A stretch of DNA of 64,000 bases, from contig NC_134167.1 in the NCBI RefSeq assembly GCF_033958435.1, positions 2,934,001-2,998,000 on the forward strand, written 5' to 3'. Positions 21,756 through 34,114 of the stretch are shown here, one piece after another. Origin of the DNA: Carettochelys insculpta. Lineage: Eukaryota > Chordata > Testudines > Carettochelyidae. The notes below the pieces were generated by a model. The model did no database searches and was not told the DNA's origin. It saw only the letters and a program-made list of their open reading frames with translations. Within the stretch, counting starts at the first letter, position 1. The number at the start of each line of letters is the position of its first letter. The position numbers were made by a program, and so were the translations under genes.

Positions 21756-24624
21756 TAGTACTTTAGAAAAGCCTGACTATGCAGTAGACAGTCACATTTT
21801 TTAATAGGTGTACCAAGGCATTATAAAAGATCATCAGTTGCTGTCTGTAAAAATCCTCAGGCCTCTGTATGTTGCTCTAGTAACGTAAGGGATTTAAACT
21901 GGGTAGCTATTACGCTTATGTCCCCATGCACTGCCAGCATGGTGCAAAGGGACCGCAGTATAAAGGAGAATCAGTCCTTTTGCATTTAGTCTGCCCATTA
22001 TCAAACTATCCAGATGCAGGATAAAGAGTTTCATTTGTCTGAGGACAGACGTTGTTTCCATGCCTACTGTTGACCTGCATTCTCAGTTTGGAGCAGGGCT
22101 GATGCTATGTTCCAAATCATCAATCAGTGTTTCTAATTTCAGACTGGACGATTACAAGAGTGAAATGCTTAAGGAAGATATCCTGTGCGTGCCAAATGTA
22201 ATCCAGACAATAAGGGATAACTCCTGCGTTAGCCTAGGGCTAAGCCTGTCTTGATCCCTAAGCATTGTTGCAATGTCTGTGTGAACAGGCAGTAGTCATA
22301 CATCCCCTTATATGGAGCATTGCTTTATTTAGAGCAAAATATAAGAATTGATGCATAGCTGAGGCTCCCCCAGAGTCAATTCTTTCCTGGATTTCACTCT
22401 TTTCGTTGCATGGACAGACGTAATCTGCATCATCTCTTGAGACTTCTCACCAGCATTGCTGGCAGATCCACAGCGGGGGAGTAGAGCTAATTTGCTGCTC
22501 TTCCATCCTACCAGCACAGGTGTTGGGAGCCTGCAGCCCTCGGGGGAGAGCTCTCCTTTCCTATGCAGAGCTGGATCTCGGTGTATGCATGATGGTGTAT
22601 TCCTCTGCACTCTCCTGCTCAGTAAATTTCACTCTTGCCCTCGATTATTCTTTAACCTGTGCAGCTATGATCAATAGGTAGCGCTGGACAGTCTGATGAA
22701 AAATTATGGCAATATAGCCCCTTGTTCTGGTAGTTTTTTTGTTCACCTTGTTCTTTAGCATCATTTTTGGCCCCTGATTTTGTCCGTTGAATATTACTTC
22801 ACTAGATCATCCCAAGGAGCAGTGAAACAATAGAGCAGCATTCACAGTGGAGATTGAATCCAGGAACCTAATGAGCAGGAAGGGGAGGAGGGAGACAAGA
22901 CACATTTTTATCTCTTCTTGCTGCCTAGGCATGTAATTGTTTAGTGACATGTGGAACAACAGTCTTTAACTTTATTAGGTAGTGTGCATTACCAGACTAA
23001 AGCTTGACTTCCTGCTACTGGGGGACACTAGACTGCAAATGTCTCCTGGCTCGCTCTGTTCTAAATGCAGAACATTGGAATTGACAGGCATTTGTAGATG
23101 CCAATGCTGGTGGAGTTGTACAGGACACATTGGACAGTTAATAAAATTGTGTGGGGATAACAAAATACAGGCATTGCCTCAGTCGCTCATTGGTTTGGGA
23201 GATAGCCCCAGGACTATGCTATCAAAGGTACATTTACTTGTGATGATTCAAAGCTGCTAAACCCATTGTCACCAATGGAAGATCAACCCATTGCAGTGAT
23301 ACTACTTATAAATGCTTTGTATCACTGCAGGAGACTGAAGCAAACTAACACAACAAGCAGGCAGCCAACAGCAACAACTCTCCTTTCATTTACTCCAGTC
23401 TCCAGTGTAGAATCTGGCCCCTAGAGCAATATAGGTTATGGACAGTTTGACACCCACCAGCAAACCAGGGAAAAAAAGAGATCCCCCATTGTTAAAGTTG
23501 TACCATCATGCAAGTAGGGAGGCATAAGTTAGCAAGGTTTCACAGATAGATGTTTGTAATGGCTACAGAACTCTGACAAGTTTATTGATCCCAAAGAATT
23601 ATTAAGGTTGGTATTAATTTATATTTGGATATGTACATTATTTTTTAAAAAAATGGCTGCCTCTCCCTTTAAGCCATCTATCCCTTCCTGGGACTTCAAA
23701 AATGCACACAGAAAAAACACAAACACAACTGAACAACAGCCCCCCTTTTGGGTTCCCAGATTATTGGGGCAAGCAAATAAAAATCTACTACCACTTCTAC
23801 CCCAGCAATTCACCATGCTCCTGCTTTCTCAGAGTCAAGCTTAGTGAGGCAATGTGGGTAAAACTGCCCCTATTCAGTTTTGGTATAAACTAGAAATTGG
23901 CTTGGAAAAACATTTCCTCTCCCTTTCCCAAACCACTGAGATCTTTCGTGTCCAGACTGAGGTCTGAAAATGGATTTTCCTTTGGCTGCAGCCCAAATAC
24001 AAATTTTCGGGGTGGGAAGGGCAAGACTTGCTAAAATGACCTGTGGTGCCTCTGTTTGGGTGCTCCCATTTGAGATGGATTTTACACTGCATGCGTGCTC
24101 AGTGAACTAGGCCAATCAAGCCCCATTAAGGTGTGTCAAACTGAGCTGCCAAAATCACCACTTAGTTCTGAACATCTAGGCCAAACAATTAACTAAGTGA
24201 AAACCCAAGTGATGGCATAGACTCAAATAAAAAAAAATAGCTGAACTTGATACTAGGATAGTAGCAGAGTGTGTCCTAGTGAGGATTGAGTCTTGTGCTG
24301 TTATAAACAAAAAAGCACTTGTTGCTGTGTCCAGCATTTTGGGCTGTCTTGCAGACTACCTAGGTGTTGGAGTGACACACAGAGAGAGGATGAAAATGTT
24401 CCCTGTAATTTTTCCAATCATGCGTGGAATGATTTTATGTGCATTAAGGCATATTAGAGTGTGCACCACTAGTAGAGACAAAAAACCTAGTTCTGGGTGC
24501 TCCCAGGTGTGGGCAACCTGCTTATCACCTGGGCAGCACTTGAATTTCTCCTGAATGGCCACACAAGTGCACAATTTACAGGGGACACTGGTAACAATCC
24601 TGAGAACTTCTTATATAGGTTATA
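21756..24624. other. Unassigned DNA
   Basis: About 2.9 kb without a gene or repeat I can name. Open frames at 22329-22677, 23608-23893 and 24279-24574 overlap on both strands and have no recognisable domain. Confidence 0.45.
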
Positions 24625-24732
24625 CTTGGATAATAACGTCTTTGGGGGTGGACCATCTTTTTAATCTGTTGATACAGCACCTTGTGCAATAGGGTCATTA
24701 CTGATGATTGCGACTTCCAGGAGTTGCTACAA
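24625..24732 (+). repeat. Old interspersed repeat fragment
   Basis: Segments in order: ATACTTGGATAATAACG, TCTTTGGGGGTGGACCATCT, ACAGCACCTTGTGCAATAGG, 'gggtcattactgatgattgcgacttccagg'. A similar start ('aattctttgggggcagg') occurs at 48355. This wording is common in sauropsid genomes; I do not know the family name. Confidence 0.5.
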
Positions 24733-24839
24733 GTAACGCATAATTTACAAGCTGTACCTTGTATCAGATGTGATTACATGACATGAATCTCCACCTTAAT
24801 CAGTATATTACATACATCTCATAAAACTAAGGTCTACTC

Positions 24840-25082
24840 TTATGGGAAGATTGACATGGTGGCGGTAGATCTTCCGGTGTTTGATTTAGTCTAGTGGGGA
24901 CACACGAAATCAAACTAAATCATTTTGCCGCTGTCGACCCTGGTACTCCTGGCAATTGTGAGAAATCAGTAGTGGATGGTGGCAAAAATCGATATTAGAT
25001 ATGTCAACAATAGCTGTGTAGTTCTTGTAGCTGGATTTGCATATCTAAAATTGATTTTTACCCCCTAGTATAGAGCTGGCCT
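24840..25082. mobile_element. Short DNA element with TA flanks
   Basis: Left end AGGTCTACTCTTATGG and right end CCTAGTATAGAGCTGGCCT are imperfect inverted repeats, both flanked by TA (24838-24839, 25083-25084). Interior includes ATTTAGTCTAGTGGGGAC. About 243 bp, non-coding. Consistent with a Tc1/mariner-like non-autonomous element. Confidence 0.6.
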
Positions 25083-25084
25083 TA

Positions 25085-25521
25085 CTCTGAATTTTCCCTG
25101 GTGTGCAACTTTATTGTTGTCACTTTGGAGCCACAGAATAGAATGTGGGCTTTAGAGTATTTGCATGTGTGATGTGCTGCATTTGTTTACAAAGATTTTA
25201 ATATGTTATTTCTTGGCTTTGGAAAGCTAACCATAACTGGCAAATCAGAGCTGCACCTCACAGCTATCAACCTTACAAATGAGATGTGTGACCCTTCAAC
25301 TAAAACACCCATCCTTTACCACATATCAGACACTTATCTTTCTGGGATGTAACTTTGAGTAACTAGATTGGAGGAGCAAATCAGGGTGTTTTTGGCATGT
25401 TGATCACTAAGTGTTTTTTATTAGTACAAATGGAAAATTAACTTGGAAGTTCCACTGCTTTTATATACCCAAATTTTACTCTGTCAGGTTTCGTCTCTAG
25501 GCTTTGTTAGTTAATCACTAT
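25085..25521. other. Unassigned DNA
   Basis: Nothing identified between two palindromic DNA elements. Confidence 0.4.
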
Positions 25522-25895
25522 GGCTGCATCTACACTTGCATTCCTCTTTCAAAAGAGGCATGCAAATAAGTGAAATCAAAAATGCAAATGAGGTGCAGAT
25601 TTACATATGTGGTGTCTTGTTTGCATATTCTTTCGAAAGAAGGAAAGCAGTGTAGACATGGCTCTTTCAAAAGTAAACCGCATCTTCGAAAGAACCCTTC
25701 TTCCCATAAAAATGGGAAGAAGCGTTCTTTTGAAGATGGGGTTTACTTTCAAAAGAGTTACATCTATACCGCTTTTCTTCTTTCGAAAGAAGAATATGCA
25801 AATGAAACACCAAATATGTAAATCTCCTTATTTGCATTTCCAATTTCCCTCATTGTTGCCTCTTTCAAAAGAGGAAGGCAAGTGTAAATGCAGCC
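25522..25895. mobile_element. Large palindromic DNA element, GTCTACAC group
   Basis: Ends GGCTGCATCTACACTTGC and GCAAGTGTAAATGCAGCC are inverted, and pairing continues inward (CCTCTTTCAAAAGAGG, TTCTTTCGAAAG, CTTCTTCCCAT against ATGGGAAGAAG) to a centre near 25710. The whole 374 bp can fold into one hairpin. Flanking triplets are TAT and CAT, near the 3-bp duplication seen for its relatives. It interrupts or abuts a MIR copy on its right. The 118-codon open frame inside is a by-product of the palindrome. Confidence 0.8.
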
Positions 25896-26062
25896 CATAT
25901 GACCTTAGGCAAAGGAAGTGTTATCCGTATTTTTCACATGAGGAAACAAGGCACAGAGATTAAATACCTTGCCCCAAGGTTGTACCAGAGGGTCCATGGT
26001 AAAGTTGGAAACAGAATGCAGATCTCCTGAGTCTGTCTAGTGTCTTAATCACAAGAGAATCT
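25896..26062 (+). mobile_element. MIR-like SINE
   Basis: 'gttatccgtatttttcacatgagg', AAACAAGGCACAGAGATTAA, ATACCTTGCCCCAAGG, 'gcagatctcctgagtctgtctagtgtcttaatcac' follow MIR in order. The palindromic element lies directly at its left edge. Confidence 0.7.
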
Positions 26063-26502
26063 TAACTTCTCACCTCATAGGAAAGAATAATATGGCTTGT
26101 ACCTCCCTGGTTTGGTACCGTCCAGATCTGACCAGTCCTGAACCAGGGAATTTGCCAGAGCAAGGGAGGTCAAAGCAAGCCCCTCTGCTGTTGCTGGCTG
26201 CGGGGCTGGCATTGTCCAAATGGGGACTGAGGAGAGCACTTGGGAGAAAAGACAGTGTCTTCTGAGCCCAACAGCCAGTGGGCCTCTTCCCCCAAGTATC
26301 TGCCTCCTTGTCCCCACTCCTCTTCCTCCCTATCTGAGCTTAAATGCTGCAAATCAGCTATTTGTTGCTCTGGAAGGGTGGGACCCTTGGCTTTTCTCTG
26401 AATGCTGAAGCTTCAGAGCATCCAAGGGGATGCTGGATCACTGATCTTGCTGGACAAGACAAATCTGGACTATGAAGGTTCAACCTGTATTGACATTCTT
26501 CA
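26063..26502. other. Unassigned DNA
   Basis: Nothing identified; overlapping short frames on both strands at 26075-26408 look random. Confidence 0.4.
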
Positions 26503-26697
26503 AAGGCATGTCTATGCGAAACGTTATGACACCTGCATCTTTACAGTGCAGATCCTTACTACAGCAATGGAAGGGGTATTACCATCTCTGTAGCAAGTTC
26601 ACCGTCTTGAAAGGTGCTGACTTGGCCTATGGATTGTGGCTGTGTTTTGGGATGTGTGGGTTTGTCTCCCCCAACCCACTTTGGTGTAGACCAGGCC
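26503..26697. mobile_element. Probable short DNA element
   Basis: Right end TTGGTGTAGACCAGGCC and left end AGGCATGTCTATGC are loosely inverted; the right end matches termini at 40461. About 195 bp, non-coding, boundaries approximate. Confidence 0.4.
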
Positions 26698-26849
26698 AAA
26701 AGTGTCCTGAGAAACTGGAGTTGTTAGAAAAACAGAGCAGAAGTTGCTAACTGCAGCTGAGGCACATAGTTCCTTGGCCTGATTCTCACTTATGCTAAGG
26801 TCTCTTCAGTGCATTAGCATCGGGAGGTGTTTTAAGCTGTGCACATCCT
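26698..26849. other. Unassigned DNA with repeat scrap
   Basis: CTTGGCCTGATTCTCACTTA at 26773 resembles the start of the 6268 fragment. Confidence 0.35.
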
Positions 26850-26990
26850 TTTTTACCATCTGCAAAATAGGATTGTTAAAGCTATTGCACTACTTATGCG
26901 TCTGTACAATGCAAATAATTCTTCCCTACTTCAGAGGGTTGCTGAAATTCTTAAAAGACGAGGGTGATGGTGAAGTGTTATAGTACAGTT
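26850..26990 (-). mobile_element. MIR-like SINE fragment
   Basis: 'ttttttaccatctgcaaaatagg', then CCCTACTTCAGAGGGTTGCT, GAAATTCTTAAAAG and 'ggtgaagtgtta' follow antisense MIR. Diverged. Confidence 0.5.
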
Positions 26991-28085
26991 ATAAGGGCTA
27001 TGAGTCACTAGATAGGTCAAGGCAGTATGGGTGCCTAACGTGTGCAGAGGAAGTCAGCTCCGAATATTCAAGTCAGTGGAAATTGAAGGTGGGCAAAAGA
27101 GGTGCCAGGAAAGGAGGAAGAAAATTGATAGCCCCTTTGTATATTTCCTCAACAGACTAAAGAACTAGCTTTAGACAAGCAGCGGCCGCCCTCAAACTTC
27201 GCCTTTTAGTAAGTGATGTGTGCTCTGATTGCTTGGGCTAAGCAGCTCTCTGGCATGTTGCCTGACTGCTGCTTTCTGCAGCTCTGAAGATGACTCATTC
27301 CTGCAGTAAAAGAATTATGTTTTACCACTGTAGAGCATGGCTATGGTGGAGAAGTAAAAGCAGTCTGAAAACCATATGAAGGACAGAGACCAGGGAAGCC
27401 ATTGACTCTGTGTTGAAATTCTCAGATGCAGGGATTTGAGGATGAAAGCCATTTGTATTGAGCCACATTTGCCTGTGTAGATAATTGATGATTATTTGCC
27501 TTCTATTAGCACTTTCTGCATGAGGATCTCAGTAGAAGATGTGTTTACAGTAATGCAAGAAACTCTAACTGTGACTGAATTAAGATTCCCAGTTCATTGT
27601 TTGGCTTACCGCTGGTGCAAAGCTAGATGTTCAAGTGTGGCCTTAAATAAGCAGCTAATGAATTTAGCCTATTTCTACCACCCTTACTTAGCAAGATATC
27701 CCAGTAGGTATGTCTATGCTGAGATTAAAATGTAAGGTAATGAGTCTCAGAGCTCAGATCCAACCTGATGTCACATGTCTAGCCTGCAGTTTTATAGTTC
27801 CCCTGCCCCACCCTGATTTCATCCTCCCAAAAACCAAGTCAGCTGACTTGGGACAGCCAAATCCATGCTGTTGGTCTCTTATTGCCGTATACAGGTAGCC
27901 CCTAAATTTTAACAGATCCTTCGCAATCGAGGCAGAAAACAAGTGCATCTTAGAGGAGGGAGCTTTTCTGCTGATTTCAGGAGGATGGCTGAAAATGTTC
28001 CACAGATCTTTTATGTGAAATAGAGGGGTTTGATACAATGAAATAGAAAATTTTCACAAGTTCGCTTTTTGTGTTCTGATGAAAC
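26991..28085. other. Unassigned DNA
   Basis: No gene or repeat recognised in this stretch. Confidence 0.45.
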
Positions 28086-28097
28086 ACTGCATTTTTA

Positions 28098-28289
28098 TCA
28101 GAGAGGTAGCTGAGTTAGTCTATCTTCAAAAACAACAAGAAGTCCTGTGGCACCTTATAGACTAATAGATCATTTGAAGCATAAGCTTTCATGGGCAAAG
28201 ACCCGCTTCGTCTGATGAAGCAGGTCTTTGCCCATGAAAGCTTATGTTCCAAATTATTAGTTAGTCTATAAGGTGCCCCAGGACTTCTT
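28098..28289 (-). mobile_element. PLE-type fold-back element, second subfamily, 12-bp TSD
   Basis: The left arm carries the full tail in reverse (TCAGAGAGGTAGCTGAGTTA, ... CAACAAGAAGTCCTGTGG). The right arm ends GGTGCCCCAGGACTTCTT. The arms meet near 28207 at CGCTTCGTCTGATGAAGC. The core on the plus side is CTGATGA (28212-28218) and GAAA (28236-28239), followed by AGCTTATGTT. Flanks ACTGCATTTTTA (28086-28097) and ACTCCACTTTCA (28290-28301) match 9/12. The arm tail (CTTATAGACTAAT...) differs from the 55744 subfamily, while the core is shared. Confidence 0.82.
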
Positions 28290-28301
28290 ACTCCACTTTC
28301 A

Positions 28302-30099
28302 GTTGCTGAGAACTGGAAATTTGAAGCAGTTTTCAGTGAATCATTTTTTTAAAATTTGGGTGAAAATTTAATTTAATTTTCCTAACCATTTTCTCTATTA
28401 AACAGGCCAGTTTTCCAACCAGCTTTGGATACAGGCATGTGCAAAAGAGTGAGAGCCATAGAAACCTGTTATACTGATGTCAAACTCCATGAAGCTGGCT
28501 TAATTTTGGATGTCACTACAAACTGGTCACTTAGCCTGTGTTCACTTAATTCATACTGACTCTAATGGAGTGCCCACAATCCCTTTGAAAAGCTACATCA
28601 GGGTTAATACAGCAAAGAAGTCACAAAAACCATCCAATAAATATTACCTCATTGGCTCAGCAGGAGGTGATAATTATTGGGGCTGGGGGATTAAATGGAC
28701 CCTCTGTATCAGAAAGTAGTGATACTTGTCTTCTAGCTTCCATTCCATAGGGATTCTGTGTTTCTATTTTAGTTTTGCATCCATGAAGTTCTGGACCATA
28801 CTTTACCATGTCTGTATTCTTTTCTATTTGATAAATGAAATGTCAGTGACTTTGCATGTATCAAGACTGTCATTTTAAAAATCATATTGTATTGACTCCT
28901 ATTTTGAAAAAAAGGAAAATTGAATTTACTACCACCATAAATTAATGGATTTGGGTATTTGTGTGTTTCATATTTGCTGTTGCCTCCCTTCAAAGCCTCT
29001 GGTGTGACCCTTAATAATTTTATTTGTGGGGCAGAGGGCAGCATGTACATTGATCAGTCCACAAGCTGACATTCATTTAAAGTGAAGGGGTGGCATATGA
29101 TTATACACTCTTGTGCATGTACATATTGAACCTCATTGTAGCACAGCACATTTGACAGCAGTTCACAGTATAACGGTGTTTGAGACAGCACAGTTTTTCC
29201 TTGTGTTTGCAATAGGAAATGACTGATCTCTGTCTAATACTGGAATCTGATCCAGTGGTTTACAACTGATACAAATGTTAAGTTACATATGGTTCTCTTT
29301 TATATCTTTATATAGATGAAGGGTGTGTGTGTATGACTTGTGTAGATCTTTATACACACACAAAGGGTATTTTTATATATCATGGGGCTTCTTTATAAAA
29401 TCTGAGACCCCAGTTAAAACAGGGCAAACTTAATTAATTGAATTAGCTGTTGCAATGTGACAGGCAATTGCATTAGGGGATTGAAATGATAGATTCTGGA
29501 GGATGCTGTGAAATGAGGTAATGCAAAAGCTCAGTTTTTGATACATTGTTATAATGGCTCTTAATTCCTTGGCTAATCTATCATGTGGTAGAAATTCAAA
29601 GAATGCCGGTGGTCTCAAAGCTCAAATATTTTGAGTAAAGGTTCAAACATTTGCTGTGTTTTGCCTTGCATTTTCAATCCGTAACTTCATATTATCAGCT
29701 TTTTTTCTTTTTCAGAATAAAACGGCTTGTATTCACTTCTGATGTACATTGTGTACTTCTGCTGCATGGCAATGTGCATATGAAGTTGCATGCTGCTGTT
29801 TGTATGTCACATTGTCTCAATTGTACGCACTCATCTGGCATGTGCACATGCAAATGGCTAACTAGATACATTTGCACATGTGAATTCCTGAGGTTATACA
29901 TTTTCGTGTCTAAATTGTACATAGATCAGGCCTGTACTGTACAAGGCAGTGAAACAGACATCTGTACAAATACTGAGCTTAATGCTATTCTGCCTTGATA
30001 TATAACCTCTGGAGGAAGAACAGTGGGCAAATCATATCTCTCCTTTCTACTCCCATAAATTTGTCACTGTAGTTTCAGAGACTCCTATAAACTTATGTT
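28302..30099. other. Unassigned AT-rich DNA
   Basis: A small imperfect hairpin of TG/CA runs lies at 29326-29365 (GGGTGTGTGTGTATG and TATACACACACAAAGGG). Nothing else identified; a 115-codon plus frame at 29651-29998 has no domain. Confidence 0.45.
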
Positions 30100-30205
30100 T
30101 TGAATATTTACAATACTCCTGTGAGGTAGGGAAGTTTTACTTTCCCTGCTTTCTGACTTGGTTTCCCCAGTTGTATAGCAAGAGATTAGAATCCAGATGC
30201 TCAAA
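30100..30205 (+). mobile_element. MIR-like SINE fragment
   Basis: 'gaatatttacaatactcctgtgaggtagg', TTTCCCTGCTTTCTGACTTG, 'gtttccccag...agcaagagattagaatccag' follows the MIR core with gaps. Confidence 0.5.
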
Positions 30206-30758
30206 AAGTACCCATGCCCAGACTTAAACTGTTCAGTAGCCAACCGCCAATGCCAGAACTACAAAAGAGCTCACCACCCGGTCGTTTCCATTGGTAGTAC
30301 TGTTCTTTTGATAGATACCGGGTATGTGTCCCAATGTGCTGAGTTCATGTAAAAATCAAGCCCTAAGTGATTTGCTAAAGGCCTCAGTGGACATAATTCT
30401 GACTCTGCCCACATTAAACCCAAATTCCTTTCCAATGCCTTATTCAGCCTTTTTGCCCTCTCCAATTCATGACAACTTCAGAATGTTTTCTTCTGTAAAC
30501 TGATGATGGATGGAATAAAAATGAAATTTAGGGTTTGTTTCAGGGTTGCCAGTTCAAGTTTCAAATTGGAAATTCTGCTGAACACATCTGAAAATGTTTG
30601 CATGGTAACTTGAGCAGGGCTCAGAAAGCATTTGCTGATGTTCTTTGATGCATGGCAGACATAATGGTCCAATGTAAAGCTAGGAGACAAAGTTCTTCCT
30701 TCTGCTGCAAAAGGATTTTCTCTGTTAAGAAGGACATTCTCTTCCATGCTGCTGCATG
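30206..30758. other. Unassigned DNA
   Basis: Nothing identified. Confidence 0.4.
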
Positions 30759-30766
30759 GGCTAAGC

Positions 30767-31146
30767 CAATGGTGGGCAAGTGGCCCATCTGGGTTCTAAG
30801 TCTGGCCCATGAGACATTTTGTTTACTGTTGTGCTTGATTCCTTGGTTTCCATCCACATATTTTTACCCACTGGTATTGCTAAAGAGATATATACATAAC
30901 ACAAGGGCACATGAAGGGAGGTGCATGCTAATTGTGCAAAGCATTGACTATAGAGCTGTACATTCCCTCCACATGCAATCAAAGCACTGCTACAGATCAG
31001 TGGGCACACCCCTCAAATTCTAGGCATGCAAATGCAGTTAGGTAAACTACCCTAATCTGGGTGATGGTCTTGGTTACAATAATCTGGCATCGCAGATGGA
31101 GGGGCACTCAAGTGGTCCACTCACTAGCCTTGGTTGCCAATCACTA
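30767..31146 (+). mobile_element. hAT-like non-autonomous element, copy 1
   Basis: The start CAATGGTGGGCAAG and the end CTTGGTTGCCAATCACTA are inverted in a hAT-like pattern (CA-TGGTGGGCAA). Flanks GGCTAAGC (30759-30766) and GGCTAGGC (31147-31154) give an 8-bp target duplication with 7/8 matching. The interior contains TCTGGCCCATGAGACATTTT and a 'catgaagggaggtgcatgc' stretch. 380 bp, no transposase. Shares ends and interior with 33704-34106 in the opposite direction. Confidence 0.8.
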
Positions 31147-31154
31147 GGCTAGGC

Positions 31155-31944
31155 ACTGCAGTCTAGTCTGGCTTGGTGCACTGATGTCTCTTTTTCCCTC
31201 CCTCCACCATCCAACAAAGTGAAATCTATGCAGTAGCAGGTTTGGCTAATTTCTTTTGGGAGGCAGGGATGGCTTGGCTGCATTAGCCTCTGCATATTGT
31301 AAATGTGAGCTTCACTTTGTAATGTTACTGGGGAGGAATATTAAGCATCCTAAAGTGCTCTGGGTCTATTAAGGTGAAGTTCTAACTGCCCCGAGTGGTT
31401 TTCTTGCTGATCAGTTTGTCTAGGCTAGTGCTGTTTTTCATGTTATTTTTAAATCTTTGCAGCAGAGAGGAAAAAACAGCCTTAATTACTGCAGATGAAA
31501 TAAATCAGGGAACTCGCATTGTAAATGCAGGGAGACGAAGCAGCCCTTTCTATAGCTCCCTGAGTCATCCTGCTTATAAGAGCTATTAATTTTAGTTGTG
31601 GGGGGAGCGAGTTGCATAATCGGAGGCGCTGGTGACAGTTTAAAGGGATTATAGGCTTTCAAACATACAAAATGCTTTCTCCCATGCTGAGATGGAGGAT
31701 GGGTGAGAGAATTCAAAGATGATGTAATGGATGGAAGATTGTCTTTGGTTGACATCCCAGGGAGAGCTCCATAGAGTAGAAACTCTTGAAGCAGTGATTT
31801 CTAGACTAGGATTGATCGAGCTAGTCAGCCTTTTGCATTTAATCAGCATGTCTATTTATAAGCTGTATTTGTCTTCAGGAAATTTACCTATCAGTCTGTG
31901 CCTCAGAAGTAGGGTCAAATGGGACCCCTGCCGCCACTCCAGTT
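31155..31944. other. Unassigned DNA
   Basis: Nothing identified. Confidence 0.4.
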
Positions 31945-32070
31945 AGAGGCAGCTTGGCTCAGGGGACAGGGTATTGGTTTTAAAATCAGGAGATCTAGGT
32001 ATTTTTGGCTCTTCCACCTGGGTAAATTGTTTTCCTCACTGTGCCTTCCCTTCCCCTCCTCCACCCCCCA
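31945..32070 (-). mobile_element. MIR-like SINE
   Basis: AGAGGCAGCTTGGCTCAGGG, GACAGGGTATTGGTTTTAAA, ATCAGGAGATCTAGGTAT, 'cttccacctgggtaaattgttttcctcactgtgcc' follow antisense MIR from its head. Confidence 0.7.
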
Positions 32071-33695
32071 TAATCCTTTCCTTCTGTGAAAGCTGTATAG
32101 ACTGTGTGTGACAGGAGTCTATCTAAATGTCTGCAGGAATCTGGCATGCCACCTATCAAGCAGGTGGAGAGACCCATCACTGATCGTTGTCTGCCTAATT
32201 TTGGTTTCTCCAAGACTAATTTTAGGTGAATCCATCTGCTAGTCACATTCTCTTGTTGGGCAGCTTTTATGCCATTAGTCCATGCAGGAGGCTGTAAGTC
32301 TGTTGGGATGAGCCCTATTTTTTTACACAACTGCATTAGAAGGAGAACAAGAAAACTTAGATGGGAAAACAGATGGTAGGCAGCCCGGTAGCTGGCAAAG
32401 AATTAGGTTGCACCTTCAAGGACTCAGCGCTCTCAACCTCAGGGCAGATCTGTAAAAGTTAAGAGTGCTGATCACCATGCAGGAGGCACTTAGCATATTG
32501 CAGAATGGAATTTTAAACTGCTTTTGGCTGTATTATGTTGCACAGTCGATAGACTGCCTCCCCCAATTGACAGTATTCTTCAATGCATTCCTCTTTTAAT
32601 CCAAGCTGCTTGTATCTAATTATTGATTTGCCCTCTTGCCTGCAGCTACTGACTTCTTTTAACTGAGCCTTAAGTATGAAATCTCCATAGACTTCCTCCC
32701 CCACCCTCCCACCCTCCCATAGGTTAGTGGGAAGGTTCCCCACTTCTGTTCCTATAGTAGGTTTTTGATGGCAATTTGTACGCTGTACCTCAGTGGGATC
32801 AGCATCAGCATTATTTGGGCACTGCTCGTTTTGGCAAAGTGAGAGTTAGCTGCACATTGAAATGGTGAAAACTTATTTCCCCTGGTTTTGCTTTTTCTCT
32901 CTGTCACTTTTGTGGAGGAGAGAGCAAATCTGCCAGATCCAAACAAAGTGAATGCAGACTTTATGTGGATTTAAAGTAATAAATTGGCCAGCATTTTGGA
33001 TAAGTGTCCTGATGTTAATAAAAGTCCCATCCTCATTAAGTAACCATTTAAAGAGGATTAATATCACCAACAATTGTGGTCTCTATCTCTCATTTTAAAT
33101 AATAATTCCTAACCCTTTCCAGTAAGTGGGCGTGCTGCAGAAACACCAACTGGCTCATTCAGGCTGATATTGTCCAGTGTCACTTTTACCCATTAGATCA
33201 CAATGGAACTTAGGTGGCCCAAAATTACATTGTCAGTAGTGCATCATCATTGATATCAGTAAGGATGTTTAGCTGCTTGCAACTAGCTTTGTGGTGGTGT
33301 GGGAAGAGGAAATATTTTTTTCTATGAGGGATCTAATTGTGTCTGTTTGACTGTAAATCATTTGTTTATAAATGAGATACAATTAAAGCCACATTAATAC
33401 ACAAACACAAAGTAATGGTAAAATTAAATAGGAAATCCAAGGCTATACTGTGTCCCCTGGACTTCAGTGGGAGTCGGATCAGGCCCTGGGTCAGTAATTG
33501 CTATTATCTCCTTAAGTGAGAGAGAAAATCACACTCAAAGGCTTGATTCACTGTTGCCCTGCAATTTGTGTTGTCCCTTTGACCTGTGCTGGTATAGCAT
33601 AACTGCCATTACTGTTCTGATTTAGTAATATGTTTTGTCCACTTTCAAGGCAATGGAAAACCAGCTTATTGTCTTCATGCCTGTGGAAATTGGAA
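32071..33695. other. Unassigned DNA
   Basis: Near 33455-33490 TGGACTTCAGTGGGAGTCGG and ATCAGGCCCTGG resemble the old palindromic repeat signature. No gene seen. Confidence 0.45.
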
Positions 33696-33703
33696 GTCTA
33701 ACT

Positions 33704-34106
33704 CAGTGACGGGCAGCCTAGGTTAGTGAGTGGGCCACAGGAGTGCCCTCCTCAGTGCGCTGTAAGATTGTCATAACCAAGATGGTCTCCCGGGATAGGT
33801 TAGGTTTGTTAACTGCACTTACATGTGCAGAATTTGCAGGGTGAGCCAAATGAACTGTAGAACACTTTGATTGAATGTGGAGGGAGTGCACTGCTCTCAG
33901 AGCCAATGTTGTGTGCAGTCAGCATGCACCTCACTTCACGTGCCCTTGCCTTAAGCGTGTTTCACTTTTGTAACACAGGTAGGGAAAAAAACTATGTGGA
34001 TGCAAACCAGCAGAATTTGGCAACCCTGTGTATGGACAATGGGAAACAAAATGTCTCGTGGGCCATACATAGAAGCCCAGTGGGACCCTCCGGTTTCTCA
34101 CTAGCG
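33704..34106 (-). mobile_element. hAT-like non-autonomous element, copy 2
   Basis: It is the reverse-complement relative of the 30767 copy: CAGTGACGGGCAGCCTAGG, TTAGTGAGTGGGCCAC, ... AAAATGTCTCGTGGGCCAT near the other end. Flanks GTCTAACT (33696-33703) and GCCTAACT (34107-34114) match 7/8, an 8-bp duplication typical of hAT. 403 bp, non-coding; the right terminus is the more decayed one. Confidence 0.78.
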
Positions 34107-34114
34107 GCCTAACT

